A stretch of DNA of 64,000 bases from Rosa chinensis (Eukaryota > Streptophyta > Magnoliopsida > Rosales > Rosaceae): assembly GCF_002994745.2 (NCBI RefSeq), contig NC_037093.1, positions 43,938,384 through 44,002,383 of the forward strand. Reading direction: 5' to 3'. The notes under the pieces were generated by a model. It was given only the letters and a program-made list of their open reading frames with translations. It was not told where the DNA came from and searched no databases. Below are positions 10,812-23,068 of the stretch, piece by piece. The stretch's first letter is position 1, and each line of letters opens with the position of its first letter. A program made the translations under genes and the position numbers.

Positions 10812-13800
10812 ATGTTTCCCAGAGAACAAGAATACCTCGTGAATAATGCAACCACACATACTATTCTTCAAAATAGGCAACTCTTTCTATGGATGACACC
10901 TACTCGATCTTCTATGACTATAATGGCTGGATTATCTAAATTGATTCATGGTAGAGGATCAGCCCAATTTATATTGCCAATTGGCTCGAATATTAATGTC
11001 ACCTAAGCTCTTTATGCTCTTAGGGCTGAAACCCTATTGAGTTTCAAAGATATAAGAGCCAATGGTTTTCATGTGGAAACACATTGTGAGAATTGACAAG
11101 AGTTCCTTTGCATGGCTTCTAATGACCACGGACATAAACGAGTCTTAGAGAAACTTATATGTCGTTCTAGTGGGTTGTATGCAACCACTATTCGAATTAT
11201 TGAATCCAACCACCAACCATGTCATGAGAGATGTCTTATGGGATCCTGACACATACAGGGTTTGGCATGACCATTTGGGACACCCAGGTCGTGATATGAT
11301 GATCCGTATATTAAAGACTTCACACGGACATCCATTCTTTAGAACAAAAAGAAGTAAAACTAGAAATTTGGATCAAGGAAGAGCACCTGCGCCTCACGGC
11401 GCCATCCCCCTGCAAGTCCAGCCATCAAAGGCCAACACCACCATCCCCCTGTGGCCCAAAAGTGGCATTGACGCCACTTGTGCTCATTCGACTCCAATTT
11501 CTACTTCTAACGTCAATTGTGACTTCATGGCTCAACCAAAATCCTCATTGGTTGCTTCTAAGGCCCATTAGTCATTCTGCAATGCCTACGACACTAAACA
11601 AAACATACCATTTGTGCAAATAATTCAAGGTGATATTTGTGAACCTATTCAACCACCTTGTGAACCATTTAGATATTTAATAGTGTTGGTTGATGCATCG
11701 ACACGATGGTCACATGTCATGCCTTTGTCCACAAGGAACACTACATTTGCTAAACTCCTAGCCCAAATTATTAAGTTAAGGGCTCACTACCCTGATCATC
11801 CTATTAAGTCCATATGACTTGACAATGCTGGGGAGTTTACATAAAAAACTTTTGATGATTATTGCATGTAAATTGGGATTGAAGTTGAACATCAAGTTCC
11901 TCATGTTCACACCCAAAATGGTCTTGCAGAAGCTGCCATTAAACGACTGCAAATGGTTGCTAGAGCATTGGTTATGAGCACCAATCTCCCTATTTCTACT
12001 TGGGGCTATATGCAATATTGCATGCAGTTGTGCTAATTCGTTTGAGGCCCACTGCCACTCAACCCTTTTCTGCGCCCCAGATGGTGACTGGATATGAGCC
12101 TGATGTCTCACACTTACACATATTTGGGTGTGCAATTTATGTGTCAATTGAGCTGCCACAGCGCACCAAAATGGGTCTTCAAAGACGATTAGGCATTTAT
12201 ATTGGATATAACTCTCCAACTACTATCCGATACTTAGAACCCTTGACAGACGATCTCTTTACCGCTAGATTTGCAGATTGTCTCTTTGATGAGACAATCT
12301 TCCTGTCGTTAGGGGGAGATAAGAACATAAATGTTCAACAGGAATGACAGGAATTGTCATGGTCTGTCCCCACTTTGTGTCATCTTGATCCCCAAACCGC
12401 ACAGTTAGAAATTAAAGTGCAGAGAATTCTCGATCTTCATAACGTAGCAGATTCGATGTCTGATGCGTTTTCTGATATCGCTAAAGTGACGAGATAACAC
12501 ATACCTCCTGCAAACGTGCCTGCAAGGATTGATGTCCCTAAAATTAGAGGACATGATGCCATCCCAAGAGAACCTGAGCATGACGCCAACGTCCCTTCTA
12601 ATGGTGACATTGTGGCTAGGCCCACGGCTCCTACCAGGAAGCGCGAGAGGCCTAAAGGTTCGATGGATGCTCGCCCAAGAAAGAAAGCGAGTTTGCACAA
12701 AATAATCCATTAATCATCAATGTAAATAATCCGTCACATGAGAATATTCCGGATTATGATTATGTCCAGGAGACATCATTGGGGGACGCTCCAATGTCAG
12801 AATCAATTCTAGCAAATAGGGAGATCTCCATGAATTACACTAGTGTATATGATCAGATGATGAATAAAAACTCTATTTCTATTGATGATGCCTTTGCATA
12901 TCATGTTGCAAAAGGAATTATAGAGTATAATGATATTGACCCTCGCTCTATTGAAGAGTGTCAACAAAGAGCAGATTGGCTTAAATGGAAAGATGCGATC
13001 CAGGCTGAATTAGATTCACTTGCAAAGAGACAGGTATTTGGGCCTATAATGCAGACAACGCCAAATGCAAAGCTTGTTGGCTATAAATGGGTCTTTGTTA
13101 GAAAGCGTAATGAGAAAAATGAGGTTGTTAGATATAAAGTCTGCCTTGTGGCGCAAGGTTTCTCACAACACCCTGGAATCGATTACGATGAGACATATTA
13201 TCCTGTAATGGACGTCATAACGTTCCGCTACCTTGTCAGTTTGGTAGTTTCCAAAAAACTTGACATGCAACTTATGGATGTGGTTATTGCATATCTCTAT
13301 TGGGATCTAGATTCATAGATATACAGGAAGGTTCCAGATGGACTTCAATTACCCAAATCAAGTGACTCTAAACCACGGAGCTCATTTTCTATTAGATTAA
13401 AATGTTTACTATATGGATTGAAACAATCTGGACAGATGTGGTATAACCGTCTAAGTGACTACTTAATTGGGTAGGGATATATTAACAATGAAATATTCCC
13501 ATGCGTGTTCATTAAAAGAACAAGTTCTGGATTTGCAATTGTAGTAGTTTATGTCGATGACATGAACCTAATTGGAACTCTAGATGAGTTAAAAGAAACT
13601 GCTAAATATTTGAAATCCGAATTTGAGATGAAAGATCTTGGGAAAATACGGTTTTGTCTCTGTTTAGAACTCGAGCACTGTAGTGGTGGGATTTTGATCC
13701 ATCAGTCTGCATATACTTAGAAAACTCTAAGGCACTTTAATGAAGATAAAGCAAAGCCTGTGAGTACTCTCATGATTGGCCATAGTCTTAAGCTTGGAAA

Positions 13801-14125
13801 AAATCCATTTCGTCCAAAGAATGAGGACGAAGAGTTATTAGAGGCCGAAGTGCCCTATTTAAGTGCAATAGGTGCATTATTGTACTTAGCTCAATACACA
13901 AGATCGGACATCTCTTTCGTAGTGAACTTGTTAGCTAGACATAGTTTTGCACCAACACACCGCCATTGAATTGGTGTAAAGACAATCTTTCGTTACTTAA
14001 AAGGTACGATTGCTATGGGCTTGTTTTATCCCTACAGAGAGAAAAGGAATAACGGAAGTTTGGGATCAGACCCCAGAAGGCAAGAGGCTGCCTTCCATAA
14101 AGACATAACCGGCCAAGTAGCCAGC

Positions 14126-14149
14126 GCCGCCGCCGCCGCCGCCGCCGTT
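14126..14149 (+). repeat. GCC trinucleotide run
   Basis: About seven GCC units lie inside foreign sequence within the copia RNase H region. The local GC content is far above that of the element. Confidence 0.85.
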
Positions 14150-14155
14150 GTCCAT

Positions 14156-14305
14156 GGTGGCCGGCGTCCTCCTCCTTCGCTCCATCAAAACGACAGTAAT
14201 GTTTTGATGGGTTTTGTTGATACATGGTATCTCTCTAACCCTCACAAAGGTGGCCGGCGTCCTCCTCCTTCGCTCCATCAAAACGACAGTAATGTTTTGA
14301 TGGGT
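14156..14305 (+). repeat. 57-bp direct duplication with internal hairpin, in copia RNase H
   Basis: A 57-bp unit at 14156-14212 is repeated exactly at 14249-14305, separated by 36 bp of genuine RNase H coding sequence. Each unit ends in a perfect 10-bp inverted repeat (ccatcaaaac / gttttgatgg) with a 9-nt loop. Neither unit belongs to the copia protein; the reading frame is that of RNase H only between and after them. Confidence 0.85.
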
Positions 14306-14724
14306 CTTTACCATAGGAAACACTGCGATATCTTGGAGGTCTACAAAATAGCCTCTTGTTGCTACTTCCTCAAATCATGCAGATTGTTGCTCTACATGAA
14401 GCCTTGCGTGAATGCATATGGCTAAGGTCTATAGTTAGACATATTCGAGGAACTTGTGGTCTGAAGTCTACCATAGATGAACCTACATGCATTTATGAGT
14501 ATAATGCAGCCTGTATTGAACAAATGAAGCTAGGTTTCATCAAGGGCGACAATACCAAGCATATATCACCTAAATTCTTTTATAATCAGCAACAACAATC
14601 ACTTCTAAAGATTGAAGTGAATCAAATCCAATCAGATGACTTATTCACTAAGTCGTTACCTAAATTGACCTTCGAGAAACATGTGAAGAGCATCAGATTG
14701 AGAAAGTTATCTGAACTCCCATGA

Positions 14725-14925
14725 TTTAGCAATTAGGAAGAGATGTCGACATCAGGGGGAGGCACGATGTCTACATGTTTGATCTCGAAGAGTGAAGGAC
14801 ATGTTATACTCTTTTTCTCCTCCTCGAGGTTGTTTTTGTCCCACAGGGTTTTTATTACTCGAGCAAGGTTTTAACGAGGCAACGATCCAAGCGTCATCTC
14901 CAAGTTTGAGCGGCACAAGGGGGAG
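14725..14925 (+). repeat. copia element 2 3' UTR with the shared motif
   Basis: After the pol end a single copy of the motif (cctcgaggttgtttttgtcc, cacagggtttttattactcg, caaggttttaacgaggcaac) precedes the polypurine tract. It matches the repeated motif of copia elements 1 and 4 although the LTRs of the two families differ. Confidence 0.7.
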
Positions 14926-15139
14926 TGTTGAAGAATGTTGACTTTAGTGTGCCTTGCCAAACTAGAATTAGTTTTATAGTTATAATAGGAGAGAATTCCC
15001 AATTCAAGTTTTAATAGGAGTCCTTGTACTAGAAGATATTATGAACTTTGTAATCTCTATATATAGGACTCCTATTATCAATGAATGAACACAACAATTT
15101 CTCTCCACAATCTTCTCTCAAATCTCTTATTCTAAAACA
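14926..15139 (+). repeat. 3' LTR of copia element 2 (214 bp)
   Basis: It starts TGTTGAAGAATG after the polypurine tract and ends TTCTAAAACA, followed by the AGTAG target duplication. Internal landmarks such as ctatatatagg and the run tcaatgaatgaacac match the 5' LTR. Confidence 0.93.
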
Positions 15140-15806
15140 AGTAGCAGAGCTACTAAACTCAATCCCACAACATTCCACATTCTAACTACTTCACTTTCTG
15201 CAAGTGTGTTAGCTAGTGTACGTGAAATTGTTTCAAAACACATAAAGGGTTCCATTCTATTTATACAACTCGAAAATAATGCATACCCTTTCAACTCTCA
15301 AGTACGAGTACGTACTACAGCAGCAATGATCAAGACAGGTGACCAAATATAGAATAGTTAGTGTAGACAAAATTCAAGAATACTGGGATATAGAAATATT
15401 AGAATCTACAAAATATTCAAACTGCACTGTCACTACATCAGCTATCTGCTGTAATGTGAAGAAAAGTACTTGAATTGCACTAAACTACTAATGGCCGGCA
15501 TTAAAACTTCGCAAAGAAACATGGCCGCCACTTTAGAATATTGCTCAAGATTTGTGGGAAGACAACTTCCTGAGCCCTTGATGGCAGTCTTCGGGGACCT
15601 ACTTCTGTATTGTGAAGAACTCTGGTTGAAGGATTCAAAACAATTTGACAATTGCAAGTTGTTCAATGCCATCCTCGCAGCTTAATCGTTCAATTTCGTT
15701 CATAACTTGCACTAGATATTTGGATTACTATTCTTACTTGGTCCAGCATATACGCACATGCAATGACCAGGAAAGTATTATATGAAGAAAATGGTTTTGG
15801 TCAATA
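15140..15806. repeat. second half of the P450 promoter duplication
   Basis: This continues the duplicated exon 1 (ATG at 15180, minus strand) and then matches the P450 promoter and 5' flank up to ttttggtcaa at about 15806. It includes the TATA box and the unidentified open stretch noted for the source copy. There is no gene here beyond the exon remnant. Confidence 0.88.
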
Positions 15807-15849
15807 GAGTATGTACATGAGGTTTGTGATCACAATCGATTAAAGCTTG

Positions 15850-15867
15850 AGATTCAAGTGGTTACTT
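15850..15867. repeat. 18-bp target site duplication, left
   Basis: agattcaagtggttactt here and agattcaaatggttactt at 17190-17207 differ at one position. Length and context fit target-primed reverse transcription of a non-LTR retroelement. Confidence 0.75.
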
Positions 15868-17189
15868 TTTTTTATCAAAATAGGTCAGCCCTTTCATTAA
15901 GTTCAACAAGCAGTACAAAAATGAAACACCCCTATGGGATCAACAGAAAGAATCGTTCCTTAGAACCTCCTGAAATCTTTATTCTAGAAGAATAAAAACT
16001 CAAAAACTCCCCAATACACCACCTTTTAGAAAATCCATGCACTTTTATTCCAACAAAAATCAAGAAATCTCGAAGCAGACGTAAAATGGAACAAACTAAG
16101 GGCACGTTTACTTACTTGGAATGGAATGGAATGTAATGGAATGATTACGGAGTAAAAACACTCCTGTGTTTACTAACACATAAAGGAATCGGAATGATTC
16201 CAAGTAAAAAAATTCATGTGTTTACTAACACATGAAGGAATCGGAATTGGTGTAGGTCCCACCTATTTATCAGAAATTGATTCCTGAATACTCAGGAATT
16301 CTATTACGAATGGGGGAGATGGGTTTAGGAATCATTCCTCCTGAATCAATACCGATTCATTTCTTCTCCCATTCCACTTGTCTCCGATTCATGATTATTT
16401 TCCATTCCAAGTAAGTAAACGTGCCATAAGGCTCTGGTTTTTGCAACCCGAACAAAATTTAAATAGTAAAGCCCTATTCCAGCCAAGAGCAACCCACAGC
16501 CCAGTTGGAATCCTAGATAGCCCAACCTGTCAGACTGTCAAATGCCGGCCCACATTCACCTCCACCCCTATGAAGTCCAAACTCGGGGAGCCCAAAGCAA
16601 GAAGCCCAACAACAGTCAGCCCAGTAGGAGGACAAGGCAGGCCAGTCAGCCCAAGACGCCATCGCCGATCTCTTTCATCTCAGATCTCTAACCACCAAAG
16701 CCAGCACGGGCATCAGTGCCTCTATCAAGTGCAGCCCATGCCCAGCGCCAGAACTCTGCAAGCACTAAAGACGGAGGCTCAGCACAATTGGTCATCACCG
16801 CTCCTTGCTCCGGAGCCACCTCCGACACCCGAGATCAGGTCTTACCAACATTCTAGCCTCGACGACCCCCGTCGGTTCCACCTCGTCGGTTCCGCAATCA
16901 AAACCATCCACCACCAGATTGCCTCCCCTACGAGACGACATCAAAAGCAGCCCATGACCAGTATCCAGTATGGCCAATGGACCAAGAATAAACCGCAAGG
17001 AAAAAACTGATGGGCACGCCGGAGAATACCCCCGCCACCACCGCCCATGAACCAACTAGACAAAAGAAGGGAAGACATCCCCGCCATCAGAGTTGAAGGA
17101 TCACTGCTGTAGGTCAGATTTGGAAATTTTGTCGAAGACCGTCGCCATCGAGTAAACCCTAGCAGAGCTAGGTCAATAATATGCAATTT
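15868..17189 (-). mobile_element. non-LTR retroelement insertion (LINE-like), minus strand
   Basis: The segment begins on the plus strand with a T run (the poly(A) end of a minus-strand copy) and is bounded by an 18-bp target duplication with one mismatch. The 5' end (near 17189) is more GC-rich and opens with reading frames of low complexity. I do not recognise an endonuclease or RT motif in it, so it is a truncated LINE or a non-autonomous derivative. A Harbinger-like MITE (16100-16426) inserted later. Without the MITE it is about 1.0 kb long. Confidence 0.65.
16100..16426. mobile_element. PIF/Harbinger (Tourist-like) MITE
   Basis: The ends gggcacgtttacttacttgg and, inverted from the right, tggcacgtttacttacttgg are near-perfect inverted repeats, flanked by TAA on both sides (16097-16099, 16427-16429), the 3-bp target duplication of PIF/Harbinger. 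The 327-bp interior has no coding capacity and contains repeats built on aacacatgaaggaatcgg. Confidence 0.85.
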
Positions 17190-17207
17190 AGATTCAAATG
17201 GTTACTT

Positions 17208-17503
17208 ATTATTACAGTTTACAATAGCTATTTCAGAAGGGTTACTTGGGATTTTTTTGTTAAATGTTGCATATAATGATGCAAATCCTAGTTTTATTGT
17301 CTGATTCTAGATTTCCCTGTCCCTATTACTTCTCCAATAGTCCAATCTAATTGGGATGACTGAAATTATGGGGTCGTTGACTCAAAGCACCAAAATGAGC
17401 AAAAAATATCTTACTTGCCCTCGTTACAAATTTTTATTCCCACTTACACAATTTCACATCAAATGACCATTTTGCCCTAAGCCTAATTATTAAACTATAA
17501 CAT

Positions 17504-17542
<39 letters not shown>

Positions 17543-18229
17543 CTTGGAGGAAGAGATCGGAGCTTTCTCCAATTGCAGCGAAGACACTCGACTGTAAGGC
17601 CCAACTGCGATTCCGATTCCGACATAGATTGACAAGGTCCAACCCCGATTCCGATTCCGATCTGAGTCTGATTCCGATCGACAAGGCCCAGCAACCCAAC
17701 GCCTCTAATTTCGATCAGCTTCACGATGGAGGCTCTGAGGTGGTGAGAAGATCGATAGCGGCGTCGTTCAGTTCACGGTCTTGAAATCCGATTAGGTGCC
17801 CAGATCAATTTCTTTGGTTCGTGTTTTTTTTTTTTTTGTGGTAAAATTGGGGTAGAAGGCCCAAAGGGAAAGGAAAATGGAAAAATAAAAAGTTCTATTG
17901 TCGTCTATTGCCCCCCAATAGACGTCTATTGAATTAATGTAATCTCTTCGTTTTTTTTCTTTAATTAAAGTTTTATTTGTCTAAATTTTGAGAGATTGTT
18001 CATATTCTGACAACCGAAAGTTCTATTAGGGGACAATAGACGTCTATTAGGGAGGCAATAGATGTCAATTGGGGCAATAAACCTTTCCGGTGAGGTTTTC
18101 TTAAAAATCCAGTGGGCAGCTACTGGTGACGGGAATCCGGCGAAGTTGGTCAAAATCCAGCAACCGGTGACAAGATTCCAGCGGTCGGTGACCGAGCTCC
18201 GGTGAAGTCTTTATGGTTTCTCTCTCTTC

Positions 18230-18276
<47 letters not shown>

Positions 18277-19029
18277 AGTAACAAAAGAGTGAGGGTAAAA
18301 TAGTATTAAAAAATTTAAAAAATAATAATAATAATCTTAATGGGGTATACAGTGTTTTAGATAAGAGGAAATTAAAAAACTTAATGGAGTAAATGGACAA
18401 AAACCCAAAATTATATACATTTATGATGGTTTAAACACCTCCGATGAAAATATTGATTTAAAAAAAAAAAAAAAAAGGAGTAAATCTGAGTACAATACAT
18501 GCAAATCAGCAAATGATGGAATAGATAATGAAGAAAAATGGACAGTTGGGATATTTTGTTTAACATCCTTGTCCTGTCTTTTGTCTCTTACCATTAGTCT
18601 AAAATCTTAAAAATAAAAAAATAAAACAATACAAATTGATGGCCTAACTAAGAGAAAATAGACACAATCCAATCTCAAATAATTCAGACAACATATATGG
18701 TCCAATCTGAACTTCATCCAGTTCAATCTCAAACAATCTGAAAATCAGGCTACACGGAAACAGAGGCAAATTAGAGCAGAAATGGGTTACATTCGTCTCG
18801 TGGGATAGGAAAGCAAGCAAGGTTGAATCTTTATTACTGCATGACTACAAGGATCCGTTCCAATTATTCCCAAAAAAGGGAAAAATAATAACACTGCATT
18901 TTGACAGATGTAGGATAACCTACTGATGATGTAAAAGAACCATTATAAATGAAACCATGTGTGACACTGGGTAAACAATTGCATGAAGTATATAGCCAAG
19001 ATAAACACAAAGGACATGTTAGCAGTCAA
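17208..19029. other. intergenic with microsatellites and palindromes, no gene
   Basis: Two CT/GA microsatellites lie here (about 17501-17540 and 18233-18274). Between them are a poly-T run (17827-17838) and two exact copies of the 14-bp palindrome AATAGACGTCTATT (17917-17930 and 18035-18048) with a degenerate third near 18056. The open stretch after the first CT run (17503-17784) is compositionally biased and has no recognisable domain. The 18480-19029 part is AT-rich 3' flank of IDH. Confidence 0.6.
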
Positions 19030-21635
19030 TCAGTCCAGATTAGAAATAACGGCATCAACAACCTCTTGAGTAGTGCTCACTCCACCAAGATCTTTGGTAC
19101 GGTACTTGCCATCTGAAATTACACGTTTCACGGAGGTTTCAAGTCGATCAGCAAATGAGGGAAACTGGAGATGCCTCAACATCATGGCTGATGACAGGAG
19201 CAATGCAACTGGATTGGCAGTCTTTTGCCCCCATAGCTTTTCACTCCCTACATTTCCTGCTGAAGCACCTTGCTCAAAAACAGCATGATCAGCACCCACA
19301 TTTCCTGCAATCACCAAACATCTAATCAGACACCACTAAAAGAGACTGACTAGAAGAACGAACTAGATTTTAAGCGGTGATCAGCACCTGAAGCAATTGA
19401 TCACAAATCAAAATTAGAATGGCACTTATATAAGTTACAAGGAATGGAAAATATAACTTTATTAATAGTAATTTGTACCTCCTGGCATGACACCAGTGCC
19501 TCCAGCAATACCAGCTGCTGTATTTGCTATTAGATTTCCATAAAGATTAGGAGTGACCTACAAGACATCAAAGAATCTGCATCAAGAGATGGGACAGATA
19601 ATAGCAAAGTATTAAACAACCATTGAATTCACTGAACAGCAAAAAAATATATCTCTATTTTGATGAAGTATCATGTTTATATTAGCAACTCAACAAAACG
19701 TGTGGCAAATAGTCTTGGTAAAATGAAGGACAAGCATAAGACATCAAACAGAGGGAAGCCCGATGATAAGACAAACCAAGCATGATACTCTCTTGACACT
19801 ACAAGGTAGGGGCAGTTTCCTGTTTCAAACCTATAAAGCAGGGGTCATACCCAACACAGTCCAGATCCAATTCTAAGTTTCTAACCTCCCCTCCCTAAGT
19901 CAAAGCACATACACAATCTAAAATGAAACAAAACTAACTAGCTTCAGAGCCAATGACAACTTAAGAGCACGAAGCAGAAGCTTTTGATCCTAGTTAAAAC
20001 AACAAAAATTGAAATGGAATCGCATATTAGAAAACAAGGTAGCTGAACAGAGTTTTAGTAAACTCAAGCTTGGTTCCTCTTATATGAAGTCATGCAAAGA
20101 TGGACACTTGGCTTTTTGCATCCCAATTGACCTTAGTTGACCTTTCCTTTTTTTATGTTTACTTTTATCCCAAAGAAGAGACTAATCATATGCAGCATAC
20201 TCTAAAATCTCATTCAATGCTTGGGCAATGGAATTAGACTCTGAAACATTTCTCTAAGTATGCTCCTAAGTTTTCACAGGTCATCACCTAGTTGAAAACA
20301 GCAAAACACTTGGAAGAACTGCTCAGAAGCTAAACGTGTGGCCAAGTGATAGAAATTCTCGATCTATTACGCACTACGAATCTTGACAAGCCTTAACTAT
20401 AAGTAACAGCCTACTCAACATAAAGAATCTTCAAACCAAGACGAACAAATATAGATTCTCTAAATGTAGATTCATCAGTTGGCCCAAGTGTATGCAGGAT
20501 TCTCAACAGCTAGAGCTCAGATGTTGCCTAGTACAATCAAACTTCAGTCCTATATCATAGTTTGGGTACAAGCATATTAGAAGGATATTAGAAATCATCG
20601 AATAGATATACAAAAATTCTTAGAAACAGTTTTGATAGTTTAAATTATTGGTATGTCTCATGCCAAATCATTTAAACAAACCATGAAAACAAGGAGAAAT
20701 GCAACCGCTATTATTCAAAAACTAATTGCGCTCGCATACCATCACATCAAACTGTTCAGGCTTTGAAACAAGTTGCATACAGCAATTGTCCACGATAATC
20801 TCATTATACTTGATACTGGGATACTTTGTCGCAACCTCCCGGCAAGACTCCAAGAACAAACCATCCGCAAGCTTCATGATGTTGGCTTTGTGCACGGCAG
20901 TCACTTTCTTTCTGTTATTCAAGTATGCATACTCAAACGCATACTTGGCTATGCGTTCTGAGCAGAACTTTGTGATCACCTAGCAAAAACACTCAATCAG
21001 AGCCATACAAACACACTCTTCCACCACAAAAACCACCATCAAAACCTTGCTCAGTAACAACTTGACAGTAAAAAATATACAAAATCAAAGGAGCTTGATC
21101 AGCATACCTTGAGGCTCTCCACGACTCCGGGAACGACTTCGTGCTCGAGGCCGGCGTACTCACCCTCGGTGTTCTCTCTGATCACCACAATGTCCACGTT
21201 CTCGTGGCGCGTGGGGAGTCCAGGAAGGTTGAAGCAATTGACCAGCGACGCGTACAAATCAAGCTCCTTCCTCAGCTGCATATTGAGCGAGCTCACACCG
21301 CCGCCGACCGGCGTCTTAAGCCCGCCCTTTATGCAGACCTTGTTCTTCCGGATCGAGTCCATCACCTCCGGCGGCACGCGGCTCATGTCGCCGTGGACGT
21401 CGTAGCGCTCGAAGAACACCGGCGCGTGCATCGCCTCCATGACTTGCTCGACGGCGTTGGTGACGAGCGGCCCGATCCCGTCGCCGGGGATGAGAGTGAC
21501 GCAGCGCGGGGTTCCGTCGCCGGGTCGCGGCATGTAAGTGACCGATCGGGTGTTCGGGTCGGGTTTGGGGAGGAAGGATCCGAGTGTGGGGCGGTGAGAG
21601 AGCTGCTTGAGGATGGGGAGGGCTCGACGGGCCAT
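19030..21635 (-). CDS. NAD-dependent isocitrate dehydrogenase regulatory subunit, mitochondrial
   Basis: Four exons in phase: 21635-21108, 20979-20740, 19557-19479 and 19304-19030, giving 373 aa, a typical length. The N-terminus ([16 protein letters not shown]) is basic and hydroxylated, as in mitochondrial targeting peptides. Landmarks are [11 protein letters not shown] near residue 47, the [12 protein letters not shown] segment, [43 protein letters not shown] and [10 protein letters not shown]. The regulatory-type replacement of part of the catalytic isocitrate site fits IDH1/2-like subunits. It would act in a hetero-oligomer with a catalytic subunit, converting isocitrate to 2-oxoglutarate in the TCA cycle. 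The third intron, between exons 3 and 4, is short, while the second, between exons 2 and 3, is about 1.2 kb. No defects are seen. The T-rich tract at 21711-21723 lies in the putative 5' leader. Confidence 0.95.
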
Positions 21636-23068
21636 CGGGCTAGGGTTTTGATTTTTCCGAGTCCGACGGGGAGGCGTCTCTGGGTTTTAGAGTAAGGGTC
21701 GTCGGTCTTTTTTTTTTTTTTTTGCCAACTAAAACTTTGCGGAGACGAAGAAAGAGTTGGACTTGATTGGTCGGCGGGTGATGGAAGTTGGGGAGGGAAT
21801 CGGAAAAGTAGGGAAATTGGAGGACTTGTTTGCAAAAATTCCAAAGGCCTAATTTCTTCTTTTGCGCCTCTCTGTGTCAGCCACATGCGCGCGTTCCTTC
21901 TTTTCAGTGAAATTGTATTCCTAACTTCTCTCGTGCTCAAACATCGATGGTTAGTAATAATTTACTGCGTTGACTTCATAGATTAGTCATTGACTCGTTG
22001 CCTTGAACATAATCCGTAAATGCTGAGAAATGGCAAAAAAGTAAGTTCCCAATGCTAGCCTAACTGATACAGTACTCACTGGTATGAGAGATAGTGAGAT
22101 GGAGTAAAAGAATGCTCTTTTCTTATAGCAAAAATTAAGTCGAAGAGAAAGTGATAATCATTCGATAGCTTTGACTAATTTAGCCATTATGATGATTGTC
22201 ATAAAAAAAGGTATTTAGCCATTTAGATGACTATTCTGTACTGGCTTTAGGTACTTAAATTATTGCTCGGTTCATTTAACAAGACTCAAAAATTCATTTA
22301 CAAAATAACAATGTAGTTAGTTGATCTTGTGGTGAGTCGTGCTCAACTGTCATTGGTTTTAAATTTAAGAATGAAAAATAATAAAGCAGTTTGAATGCTC
22401 ATTATTTTCCAACATTGAATTTAAATCCAACAACAATTGTGTGTAATTGAGTACCAATAAATTGACGACCAACACATGACTCAATCAAGCACGACAACTT
22501 GTCTACATTAATGTCGATATCCATGCTCATGACCTATAGCAAAATCGACTCAAGTGAAAGAAGATCGTGAACCATTTTCTTGACGGATAAACTACAAGAT
22601 CCACAAATGAGTGCCAATAAGTTCACCGCACCACCAAGCTAAAAGACTTAGAAAATGAATCCAATATACCTTCATATCTTTGGTAATTATCAAATCACTC
22701 TGGAAGAAACTAACAGGTTATATGCTTGAATGTTCAGCTTTCGAGTAAATCAACACGATAAAAATGGAACTCTAACCATAAAAGTTATCTGATTGACAAA
22801 AACTTCTACTTGCTATAACAAAATATTAACTCCAATCATCTCTTCATCGTGATCCAAGATAATGTTGATCAAAGTCTCAGATGAAACCTCGATGCAGGCG
22901 ACTTAGAACATAAAAAAAATTAAGAAAAAGCACCACAGAGCATCACATTCCCTGCTAATTAACTTTTCCAAACTATGCAGAAAATGATACATTTTCACTC
23001 CCACGGTTTCTTAGCTTCATAATCATTTTCTTTCATGTGTAAATAAGCACTAAATTGCAGGACCAATA
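21636..23068. other. IDH promoter and intergenic DNA, no gene
   Basis: The first 300 bp upstream of the IDH start are more GC-rich and pyrimidine-biased, as expected for a leader and promoter. From about 21950 to 23000 the sequence is AT-rich with no convincing reading frame or repeat. The last part is probably the 3' untranslated remnant of the SLY1 pseudogene. Confidence 0.55.

Larger units (their letters stand above)
10812..14724 (+). pseudogene. copia pol pseudogene (protease, integrase, RT, RNase H)
   Basis: Domains are in normal copia order. The protease region near 10830 reads NNATTHTIL where family members have D-S-A, so the catalytic Asp is lost. GAG-pre-integrase with WHDHLGHPG lies near 11255, and the integrase core contains GDICEPI, LDNAGEF and HTQNGLAEAAIKR (11628-11955) with stops between. 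The hinge ends near 12720. RT starts near 12985, YVDD is intact near 13548, and YLSAIGALLYLA lies near 13855. RNase H is disrupted by inserted and duplicated DNA at 14040-14305 and resumes at 14380 up to LRKLSELP. In-frame stops and frame changes occur throughout. Confidence 0.9.
7109..15139 (+). mobile_element. complete but decayed Ty1-copia retrotransposon (element 2), 8.0 kb
   Basis: Two LTRs (7109-7324 and 14926-15139) flank a leader, gag, protease, integrase, RT and RNase H remnants and a polypurine tract (aagggggag, 14917-14925), all bounded by the AGTAG target duplication. The element interrupts the duplicated P450 exon 1. It carries a large secondary insertion in gag (8488-10236) and a small rearrangement in RNase H (14040-14305). 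Many stops in pol make it inactive. Confidence 0.95.

Noticed and set aside
16378..17010. Plus-strand open frame of 210 codons
   Set aside because: It starts inside the Harbinger MITE and runs antisense through the non-LTR element; composition is biased to Pro, Ser and Gln and no domain is visible.
17503..17784. Open frame after a CT microsatellite resembling a gene start
   Set aside because: Low-complexity repeats of Asp-Ser-Asp and Arg-Phe-Arg type with no domain; probably a captured leader at most.
21141..21695. Plus-strand open frame of 184 codons
   Set aside because: It is the antisense shadow of the GC-rich first exon of the IDH gene.
21383..21940. Longer minus-strand frame covering the IDH start
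   Set aside because: It is in a different frame from the IDH protein and includes the T-rich leader; the IDH frame is fixed by strong family similarity.
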